Source of the DNA: Haloquadratum sp. J07HQX50 | GTDB lineage: Archaea; Halobacteriota; Halobacteria; Halobacteriales; Haloferacaceae | Length of the DNA: 7,269 bases | NCBI GenBank assembly: GCA_000416005.1 | Contig: KE356562.1 | Location: 513,279-520,547 of the forward strand | Direction of reading: 5' to 3' | Shown: positions 1-5,076 of the stretch, in pieces | How positions within the stretch are numbered: the first letter of the stretch is position 1 | Layout: every line of letters begins with the position of its first letter | Program-made: the position numbers and the translations under genes | The notes under the pieces: model-generated | Seen by the model: the letters and a program-made list of their open reading frames with translations, nothing else | What the model was told of the DNA's origin: nothing | Databases searched by the model: none

Positions 1-1505
1 GTCATACACATCGGATACAGTGACTTGAGATCTAAGACGGTCACATTTTCTTTAACGCCACTCACAGGGTCAAATACTGCACCACCTTCGTAATCCTCAG
101 TATCCGATCGGCCTTTGGAGGGAAGGGCGAACCGATTATGTGCTTCGTGGAGAATGTATATATCGACTGTATCACCTGGTGTTGGTGCATCCTCGAGTTT
201 ACACCCGACAAAAGAACGAACCTCATCCCAGAACGCAATGATGTCTTGTTTTCGATCGATTTCGACACATAACTCCACGTCTCGAAGGTTATACTCGAGA
301 AGTTTCGTCGGGTCTGTCTCCCAGAGCGTCCCGATATCCCCTGCATACCGCTCCTTACCGACGTTTAGCTCTTGTTCACCGACAGCGTCGAGTCGGTAGG
401 ACTCTAATTCAGTAAACTGCGTCCGCTTGTATGCGTAGAGAAGGTCAAAGACAACACGGCCTTTAATATTAGGACCACCCCAGCCACTCCGCCAGACCTC
501 ATCGATTCGAGAGAGACGTTCAATGGAGAGATCATGATGAGTTGTCGAGGCTATCACCTCCAATCGATCCAATACGTACGGCATATCGAAGTCTTCGAAA
601 TTCCAACCTGTGAGAATATCTGGGTCTGTAGTCTCAAGATATGAAATGAACGCATCAAGCATTGCAGCTTCGGTATCAAAGCATCGGAGCTCGATATCAG
701 CCGCAGCGTCGATCGGGTCATACCCGTTGAGCGTCTCTGGCGCAGAGACAGAATTATTCTCGGGATGGGCGTGATTGAGCCATGCAATATACGTATCATC
801 ATAGCTATCGTGACTTGTCAGACAGATAATTGGCTCCTCACCATCCTCAGGAAATCCAGAGCGGTCGTCGACCTCGATATCGAACGTATTGACACGGAGG
901 TCTGCGTCTACGGGGACTGGCTCAATTTCAGTGTGTGGCACCTGCATAGGTCCATCTTGGGAGAGGGTGCGCTCAGGCACGCGAATCCCGCTTTTGATAT
1001 CCTTATCGATGAGAAGACGATTTGGAAACAGAATATCGGCTTCGAAATGGTCGAATTCATCTCGAATTGCTCCGACCTCTCGCGGAGTGCGGGTACAGAT
1101 TTTCGTTAACTCCTCTCCCCGGATACTCTCGTATCCTGATTCAGTTCGCGTGATTTCTGGCTTATCGACCAGGGAATCATCTATCGTGTCTGTCGGGGCA
1201 TAAAAATAGGGTTCAAATCCCAAAACACGAACGTGACGCCTCTCGTTCTCCGTTGTTCGACCAAAGATGTGAACGACAGGATATTCAGTCGAACCCCCGC
1301 CCTCGATTGAATAATCTACTTGCGTAACAAGTAACTCAACCATCCGGTCTGCATCTGGGAATCGCAACTCCTCTGCCTCGATTACTTCTGAGACGTGTGT
1401 CTGTTTATTCCCGGCAACAGCGAACGCCTCAGCAGCCGGCCGAGCATTGGCGGAACTCCCATCTGAGTTGCCACCCCAATTGTCAGTGAGCCCTGCCTGT
1501 TCCAT
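1..1505 (-). CDS. polB: Family B replicative DNA polymerase, N-terminal 501 residues (3' end outside window)
   Basis: This is the template-directed DNA polymerase with 3'-5' proofreading; only the N-terminal and exonuclease parts and the start of the palm are inside the window. The minus-strand frame from the ATG at 1505-1503 is open to the window edge. Exo I is D209-I-E211, Exo II is N302-FEDF-D307 followed by MPY, and Exo III is Y405-NLR-D409, so all acidic proofreading residues are present. The linker motif YEGGAVF starts at Y472. Polymerase motif A is DLKSLYPMCM with catalytic D492, where many family members read DFxSLYPSI. Motifs B and C lie beyond the left edge, so inteins, common in haloarchaeal PolB, cannot be judged. 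The start is chosen because it is the first ATG of the frame, gives a normal N-terminal domain, and has a TATA-like element about 25 bases upstream. Family and domain assignment are very secure. Confidence 0.96.
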   Translation of the reverse strand, partial: MEQAGLTDNWGGNSDGSSANARPAAEAFAVAGNKQTHVSEVIEAEELRFPDADRMVELLVTQVDYSIEGGGSTEYPVVHIFGRTTENERRHVRVLGFEPYFYAPTDTIDDSLVDKPEITRTESGYESIRGEELTKICTRTPREVGAIRDEFDHFEADILFPNRLLIDKDIKSGIRVPERTLSQDGPMQVPHTEIEPVPVDADLRVNTFDIEVDDRSGFPEDGEEPIICLTSHDSYDDTYIAWLNHAHPENNSVSAPETLNGYDPIDAAADIELRCFDTEAAMLDAFISYLETTDPDILTGWNFEDFDMPYVLDRLEVIASTTHHDLSIERLSRIDEVWRSGWGGPNIKGRVVFDLLYAYKRTQFTELESYRLDAVGEQELNVGKERYAGDIGTLWETDPTKLLEYNLRDVELCVEIDRKQDIIAFWDEVRSFVGCKLEDAPTPGDTVDIYILHEAHNRFALPSKGRSDTEDYEGGAVFDPVSGVKENVTVLDLKSLYPMCM

Positions 1506-1526
1506 ATTATGAGGTTTGGCACTATC

Positions 1527-1533
1527 GAGTAAA
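1527..1533 (-). promoter_or_regulatory. Possible TATA-like element for polB
   Basis: Read on the minus strand this is TTTACTC, centred about 25 bases upstream of the polB ATG. The spacing suits a leaderless archaeal transcript. The match to the haloarchaeal TTTAWA-type box is only partial and no clear BRE is seen, so the call is tentative. Confidence 0.3.
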
Positions 1534-2032
1534 GACTTCGGCTTTGGGAAACCCCCTGTGTGAACTTTGCTGCCTACCTGGGCGTCTCTACCGACTCTCT
1601 TGAGCGAAAAGCTCTGATTGCTGCTTTGATTACGCGCCCTGCCAGGGCATCAGCGCGCGGGCTGTGCCTGTATGAGTGGTGCAATGTGACATCGTTCCCG
1701 TCCTCAACGCTGGAGCGGGTGTCGACGCAATTGGATAGTATGTATGGAAATATTGGAATAGTGGGTAGGACTGCCCAGTAACAGTATATGAAAGACAACA
1801 ATAGTGTGGTGTCGATATATGTACTTCCACTGCGTCTTCAGAGCGCCTCCCGGTGTGCAAACGAGAGCTGTGCCTTCATCAATATTCCTCGGTCCTTGAG
1901 CGACGTTGCTCGCTGAGAAGGGGGAATGAGCGCTTGCGATGAGCGAAAATTTCACAAATCGAAAACTGAGCAACTGCGATGTGCTGGGGTTCAGCCGCTG
2001 TTCATGTCCCATCTCCGAGGTGACGCAAGACA

Positions 2033-2039
2033 TTTATCG
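2033..2039 (+). promoter_or_regulatory. TATA-like box of the DUF7331-like gene
   Basis: TTTATCG is centred about 28 bases upstream of the ATG at 2064, with the purine-rich stretch GCAAGA just before it in BRE position. No ribosome binding site precedes the ATG, so a leaderless transcript is likely. Confidence 0.5.
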
Positions 2040-2063
2040 TGTCACTCTGTACCATAGATTAAG

Positions 2064-2252
2064 ATGGGAAAACAGGCAGATTCAAATCAGTCAGTCGAGT
2101 CAAGTAATGTCCCTGCACAGTTAGGAGAGGCTCGCCGATTAGGTGACGTCGAGTCATATGAGATTGAGGACGGGATTGTCTTTTATGACCCAGATAATCC
2201 GCTTGCGTGGGTGGAGACATCGCACATAATTGAGCTCAGTGAGTACTGCTGA
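2064..2252 (+). CDS. Small DUF7331-like haloarchaeal protein (62 aa)
   Basis: This is a short soluble acidic protein of unknown function. After a polar N-terminus of about 20 residues comes the part that looks conserved: GEARRLGDVESYEIEDGI followed by VFYDPDNPLAWVETS, residues about 22-54, ending LSEYC. It resembles the halophile-only family annotated as DUF7331, whose members are also about 60 residues and carry a YDPDNPxAWI/V-type segment; that match is from memory. There is no membrane segment and no metal-binding motif, with a single Cys as the last residue. The ATG is supported by the TATA box 28 bases upstream. The gene diverges from polB across a long gap and is followed 59 bases later by the membrane-protein gene. 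It is real as a gene with good confidence; its role is unknown. Confidence 0.82.
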   Translation: MGKQADSNQSVESSNVPAQLGEARRLGDVESYEIEDGIVFYDPDNPLAWVETSHIIELSEYC

Positions 2253-2259
2253 GATTAGA

Positions 2260-2265
2260 TTTAAG
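2260..2265 (+). promoter_or_regulatory. Possible TATA-like box upstream of the DUF7322-like gene
   Basis: TTTAAG lies about 32 bases before the TTG at 2294 and 50 before the GTG at 2312. It predicts a start of transcription near 2288, giving either a nearly leaderless TTG start or a short leader of about 24 bases before the GTG. Confidence 0.38.
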
Positions 2266-2311
2266 CAGGTAAACGAACTACTTTTGACTGTCATTGTCCA
2301 CATATCAGATA

Positions 2312-2680
2312 GTGACATCCGATTCTGATCCGTGGCCGCACGAACCTGATGAATTCGATCCGGAGAGTCAATGGGATGATCCTGCCGAAACGCTCGTTGA
2401 TATCCCCGACTCGACACTGGAGACAGAGATTGAACCTCAAGAGAGTGAATCTCTCTCAGGAGACGGGGCGCGACGGTTCGGACTTGCAGTCATATACGCA
2501 AACGGTGCAATCGCTGGAATTGGACTGGGTCTATTATTGATCGGATTTGATGTTGACTTTGGCTGGGGCGGTGTTGTGACATCTATTGGGCTATTCTGTG
2601 GATATCGCACGTACAGGGTCACTGAGGAACACTATCAAGAAATATCAGGCCCAGACGCCGAGGTACCCTCCAGTGACTAG
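2312..2680 (+). CDS. DUF7322-like small membrane protein with acidic N-terminus
   Basis: This protein of about 122 residues has unknown function. The N-terminal half is very acidic and likely cytosolic, opening with DSDPWPHEPDEFDPESQW. A double-positive RR then precedes two hydrophobic segments: about 56-78 (FGLAVIYANGAIAGIGLGLL and on) and about 83-99 (GWGGVVTSIGLFCGY), followed by a short charged tail. This suggests an integral membrane protein with two helices and a cytosolic acidic domain. The layout fits the haloarchaeal family annotated as DUF7322. The start is uncertain: the in-frame TGA at 2285 leaves CTG 2288, TTG 2294 or GTG 2312. The GTG is chosen because it puts the conserved WPxEPDEFDPES segment near the N-terminus as I remember for homologues; TTG 2294 would add six residues. 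No catalytic motif is visible. Confidence 0.78.
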   Translation: MTSDSDPWPHEPDEFDPESQWDDPAETLVDIPDSTLETEIEPQESESLSGDGARRFGLAVIYANGAIAGIGLGLLLIGFDVDFGWGGVVTSIGLFCGYRTYRVTEEHYQEISGPDAEVPSSD

Positions 2681-2692
2681 CGAGTATGAGTA

Positions 2693-2699
2693 TTTTTAG
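2693..2699 (+). promoter_or_regulatory. TATA-like box of the DUF7346-like gene
   Basis: TTTTTAG is centred about 27 bases upstream of the ATG at 2723, in the position expected for a leaderless haloarchaeal transcript. It gives this gene its own promoter although the preceding gene ends only 42 bases earlier. Confidence 0.5.
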
Positions 2700-2722
2700 C
2701 CTCAACCCAACTACGTCACATC

Positions 2723-3178
2723 ATGCGACTTGTTGAGGATGCCAGCGGTAATCAATACGAGCTGTTAAAACAGTCAGATGAGTCTGCACGAGTTCGAGAT
2801 ATTGACTCTGGGACAGAGCAGTACGTCCAAGTTTCCAAGCTCAACCCGGTTTCAGAGACTGGGCAGTCAGAGCTTGAAATCGTCGCGGAGACAGTTCCAG
2901 ATGACCTTCGCTGCTTGATAACTGGGATCCATACGGTCGAAACACTTGGATTGCTGATCGAGCTAGTTGAGGCGGAATCTCTCAATGGAATAGCTATGCG
3001 GTCATTATCGACGTGTTGTGAGAGCGAACTAAATGGGTTGATGGCTGAATTATTAGCTGCGGGGTTAGCTGAGGAGACACGTGAGTGCGGTGAACGAGTG
3101 TATCAACCAACTGCGATGGCCGAAAGCGCGGTCGAGCAACTTCGCAAACTGGATCATCAAGAATATTCGTTACAGTGA
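2723..3178 (+). CDS. DUF7346-like protein with predicted C-terminal winged helix
   Basis: This 151-residue acidic protein is probably cytosolic. Residues 1-40 form a small beta-rich module (DASGNQYELLKQSDES followed by VRDIDSGTEQYV), which reads like the conserved N-terminal part of the haloarchaeal family annotated as DUF7346. Residues about 60-145 look like an all-helical plus wing DNA-binding fold: a helix around LRCLITGIHTVETLGLLIEL, a probable recognition segment around CESELNGLMAELLAAGLAEE, then a wing-like GERVYQPTAMAESAVEQL. This suggests a transcriptional regulator or DNA-associated protein, but the domain reading is by eye and no ligand pocket can be identified. A dedicated TATA box sits 27 bases upstream. 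It follows the DUF7331- and DUF7322-like genes on the same strand. No target can be inferred from context beyond possible regulation of its neighbours. Confidence 0.82.
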   Translation: MRLVEDASGNQYELLKQSDESARVRDIDSGTEQYVQVSKLNPVSETGQSELEIVAETVPDDLRCLITGIHTVETLGLLIELVEAESLNGIAMRSLSTCCESELNGLMAELLAAGLAEETRECGERVYQPTAMAESAVEQLRKLDHQEYSLQ

Positions 3179-3524
3179 TCTCATATTGCGTCTGGTGTAA
3201 GCGTATCCATAATCACAGGTCTTGACAGCACAAAAACGGCATTCAGGATTGAACCTGGCATCAGACTCAGAACGCTTGTTCCTCGTTCCGAACTGGATAC
3301 AGAGATTCTATCATCATAACTAATCGCGTTCAGATGCTGAGGTGACAGACTTGCGACTCCACGGAGAACGTCTCAATCTGCACGTGTGAGGGTTCGAATT
3401 TGATAGCCACAGTATCGTCTGCAGCGCCGCCAATATATTTCACTTCTACGCAAACATTCATCAATAGCCAGCCGTCGCATGGCGTTACGTTCTTACCGAG
3501 TGAAATCATTATCTATGATACGGA
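3179..3524. other. 346-base gap upstream of the DUF5793-like gene
   Basis: No gene is called here. On the minus strand a 59-codon frame runs from 3509 to 3330 with fairly ordinary residue composition (it includes EVKYIGGAADD and KFEPSHVQIE), but it lacks a TATA box at the right distance and its start lies only 15 bases from the divergent plus-strand start. It could be a very small gene, a gene relic or chance. No strong inverted repeat, terminator or tRNA-like fold was seen in this stretch. Confidence 0.4.
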
Positions 3525-4004
3525 ATGAGGCGGGATTACTTCGAACTCGACGTGTCTAACGTCGCCTGGGTCAGCGATGAAGGGAAGCCAAAGAAGCCAC
3601 GTGTCGAAATTGATTTCTACGGTCCAAGTGCTGAGCTGAAGCGACAACTCTCCAAGCCCTCTGGGGAGTATCTTGACGCAAGCGAAACAGATGTGACATT
3701 CAGATTACAGGACGATGTTAATGAATCTGACGCATCTGGTGTAGTAAGCGTGACGAACCGAATTACTGGTGACTTTATTTTAGAATTGAACCAACGTGCA
3801 GAGGACGTCCTCTCATTTATTAACGCTGCGCGTGAGTATGGAAAAGAGCAGGGAACGAACTCTGGAGAAGGGCGCTATTTGATCGATGTCCGTATCGAAG
3901 GCGATGAGATAGTGAAGTACGACAAAGAGACGTTTTTGACGTACGATGCTGAGGGCAATCTGCTTCGCTCACAGAGTCTTATTCCATCCGGCGTCGAGTT
4001 GTAA
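3525..4004 (+). CDS. DUF5793 family protein
   Basis: This 159-residue soluble acidic protein has unknown function and is widespread in haloarchaea. The N-terminus MRRDYFELDVSNVAWV and the C-terminus SLIPSGVEL match the family closely as I recall it. Between them lie VEIDFYGPSAELKRQL, SEXTDVTFRLQ-like residues 52-62, VVSVTNRITGDFILELN (about 73-89) and a helix VLSFINAAREYGKEQG. The pattern of short alternating strands and one amphipathic helix suggests a compact alpha/beta domain. There is no signal peptide, membrane segment or Cys. Length is normal for the family. The ATG is chosen because it yields the conserved MRRD start; a TATA box is not obvious upstream (only a weak CTTACC near 3492). 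It stands alone between two gaps, so context does not reveal a role. Confidence 0.9.
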   Translation: MRRDYFELDVSNVAWVSDEGKPKKPRVEIDFYGPSAELKRQLSKPSGEYLDASETDVTFRLQDDVNESDASGVVSVTNRITGDFILELNQRAEDVLSFINAAREYGKEQGTNSGEGRYLIDVRIEGDEIVKYDKETFLTYDAEGNLLRSQSLIPSGVEL

Positions 4005-4050
4005 GCACTCGGCTGAATCTCAGTCTGTAATTCGAACAAACAGAGGCCCC

Positions 4051-4057
4051 TTTTAAA
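4051..4057 (+). promoter_or_regulatory. TATA-like box of the uracil-DNA-glycosylase-fold gene
   Basis: TTTTAAA is the best AT-rich box upstream of the GTG at 4095. It predicts a transcription start near 4080 and a leader of about 15 bases. An alternative box, ATATTAA at 4064-4070, would give a leaderless transcript but lies inside the inverted repeat. Confidence 0.42.
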
Positions 4058-4059
4058 TC

Positions 4060-4082
4060 GCGAATATTAAGAAGATATTCGC
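4060..4082. promoter_or_regulatory. Perfect 8-bp inverted repeat in the promoter, candidate operator
   Basis: GCGAATAT at 4060-4067 is the exact reverse complement of ATATTCGC at 4075-4082, with a 7-base spacer. Arm centres are 15 bases apart. The repeat begins three bases after the TTTTAAA box and spans the predicted transcription start of the gene at 4095, the usual position of an archaeal repressor site. It could instead be a hairpin in the 5' leader. Confidence 0.45.
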
Positions 4083-4094
4083 TGTAATCACCCT

Positions 4095-4727
4095 GTGCAA
4101 AACGTAACAGACAGGATTCGAAATCCGTTCGGTATTTCACCTGGTTGCAGTCGATATGTCCAGAGCTATGGAGATGTCAACGCGTCATTTCACGTTATCG
4201 GGGATCATCCCGGGATACACGGTGGGTTTGATAAACAAATTCCGTTCACGGCCAAGGACTGTCGCCCGCTATTAGATGCACTCAAGACAGCAGAGTTAGT
4301 CGAGAGTACGACCGACGGTGATTTGCATCTACAGAAGACGTTTTTTTCCTACTTACACCGGTGTGAGCCGACAGAGCGTCCACCATCAGCAGCGGCATAT
4401 ATGGACCAGTCACGCTTGTTTGATGCTGAACTTCGTGCAATTGCGCCCCATATGCTTTTGCCAGTTGGCGAACGAGCGACCCGATATGTATTGACCAACT
4501 ATTCCGCTCGGGCAAATAAACTCGAAAGTGGCATGACCACGCTACATGCGAGGGAGATCCCTGGAAGCGGATTTTTGATCCTCCCAATCAAAAGTCCCTC
4601 CGAGTGGGGAACGAAAGAGAAGTCGCAACTGGTGACTGCGATTAAAAAAATTCGCTCCGAGGATTTCCGTCGAGAAGCTGATTTAGGTCGGTTCATCGCC
4701 GGGAATGAGCCATATCTGGTTAGATGA
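4095..4727 (+). CDS. Divergent uracil-DNA-glycosylase-superfamily protein
   Basis: This 210-residue cytosolic protein has the layout of the uracil-DNA glycosylase superfamily, which flips out and excises uracil from DNA. FHVIGDHPGIHGG (residues 32-44) occupies the place of motif 1 (GEAPG in family 4). HRCEPTERPPS (88-98) resembles the KCRPPxNR loop. FDAELRAIAPHMLLPVGERAT (109-129) matches the helix-strand ahead of the core. ILPIKSPSEWG (162-172) sits where the motif HPS is expected. Several key residues differ: HPS is replaced by SPS, and only scattered cysteines (C18, C56, C90) remain, too few for the four-Cys iron-sulphur site of family 4. It may therefore be a non-catalytic or altered-specificity relative. 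The GTG start gives MQNVTDRIRNPFG, the opening I recall for haloarchaeal homologues. An inverted repeat lies in its promoter. The fold call is fairly confident; activity is not. Confidence 0.75.
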   Translation: MQNVTDRIRNPFGISPGCSRYVQSYGDVNASFHVIGDHPGIHGGFDKQIPFTAKDCRPLLDALKTAELVESTTDGDLHLQKTFFSYLHRCEPTERPPSAAAYMDQSRLFDAELRAIAPHMLLPVGERATRYVLTNYSARANKLESGMTTLHAREIPGSGFLILPIKSPSEWGTKEKSQLVTAIKKIRSEDFRREADLGRFIAGNEPYLVR

Positions 4728-4750
4728 AAATAACGTTCGTTTTATTTTCT
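4726..4750 (+). terminator. AT-rich hairpin plus T-rich tract at the end of the glycosylase-fold gene
   Basis: GAAAATAA at 4726-4733 pairs perfectly with TTATTTTC at 4742-4749, with an 8-base loop. It overlaps the stop codon of the upstream gene, and the right arm is itself a T-rich run (4740-4750). Archaeal termination depends mainly on such U-rich tracts, so this is a plausible terminator, though the stem is all but one pair A-T. Confidence 0.35.
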
Positions 4751-4843
4751 TGCATGTAGCGATATATTCATAACATGTTTTTCTCAAGTAGGGCCGAATG
4801 CGTGACTAGCATAGGATTTTTGTCCACAAACATTAAAATATCA

Positions 4844-5007
4844 GATGACGCGCGACGGGAGCTCCTAAGCGCGTCATCAAAGAACTGCGAGATTGGTGCT
4901 CTTCGCAGTGGCTTGGTCAGCCAGGGACACGATTGTGTCCCTTTTGACTGCGAGAGACCAGTCAGTGACCCCCAGTTCTATTCACCCTCACTGATCCGCT
5001 CCGTGAG
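4844..5007. ncRNA. Candidate structured non-coding RNA or palindrome-rich element
   Basis: This block between the glycosylase-fold gene and the MBL-fold gene holds successive perfect stems. Stem A: 4844-4853 with 4869-4878 (10 bp, GATGACGCGC arm). Stem B: ACTGCGA 4884-4890 with 4903-4909. Stem C: AGGGACAC 4923-4930 with GTGTCCCT 4935-4942 around a GATT loop. Stem D: TGACTG 4945-4950 with CAGTCA 4959-4964. GGTCA 4915-4919 can pair with TGACC 4966-4970, enclosing C and D as a compact three-way junction. A weaker stem E is CTCAC 4987-4991 with GTGAG 5003-5007. Strand is unresolved: possible extra pairs are G-U on the plus strand, slightly favouring plus, but a good TATA-like TTTAGAG reads on the minus strand at 5048-5054 and a T-rich run follows stem A on that strand. 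I do not recognise a known RNA family. A non-autonomous IS200/IS605-related palindromic element is the main alternative. Confidence 0.5.
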
Positions 5008-5076
5008 AAGCAAGGTGTAATCGACAGGAACTGAAGTAAGCGACATCTCTCTAAACTTGCCAGATTAAGTGTTGGT

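Larger units (their letters stand above)
1506..2063. other. 558-base gap between polB and the DUF7331-like gene
   Basis: No convincing gene is seen. Open frames on both strands (for example 1560-1781 plus and 1704-2033 minus) encode sequences rich in Ser, Cys, His and Arg, without the acidic bias of the neighbouring proteins, and they overlap one another. The gap is GC-richer in its left half. Small inverted repeats are present: GCCCT/AGGGC at 1636-1648 with a 3-base loop, CCCG/CGGG at 1697-1719, and GTTGCTC/GAGCAAC at 1905-1911 and 1968-1974. They are spread out and could occur by chance. The outer ends hold the polB promoter and the promoter of the plus-strand gene at 2064. Confidence 0.5.

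Noticed and set aside
115..399. Plus-strand open frames within the first 1.2 kb (115-399, 765-1109, 889-1203)
   Set aside because: They are antisense shadows of polB, whose minus-strand frame carries all exonuclease motifs and motif A.
1560..1781. Open frames in the gap upstream of polB (also 1574-1801, 1630-1860 and 1704-2033 on the minus strand)
   Set aside because: They overlap each other on both strands, have no acidic bias, no promoter at suitable distance and no family resemblance.
1936..1969. C/D-box-like pair GCGATGA and CTGA
   Set aside because: The C box has a mismatch, no convincing D'/C' pair or terminal stem accompanies it, and such short motifs occur often by chance.
2237..2255. 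CTCAG/CTGAG inverted repeat at the end of the DUF7331-like gene as a terminator
   Set aside because: The stem is only 5 bp with a 9-base loop, partly inside the coding sequence, and is not followed by a clear T-tract.
3389..3402. tRNA T-loop-like GGTTCGAAT
   Set aside because: The flanking bases do not form a T-stem and no acceptor, anticodon or D arm can be built around it.
4775..5020. 81-codon plus-strand open frame across the structured block
   Set aside because: Its product is rich in Ser, Cys and Arg, unlike the acidic neighbours, has no recognisable motif, and the base pattern is better explained by the perfect stems it overlaps.
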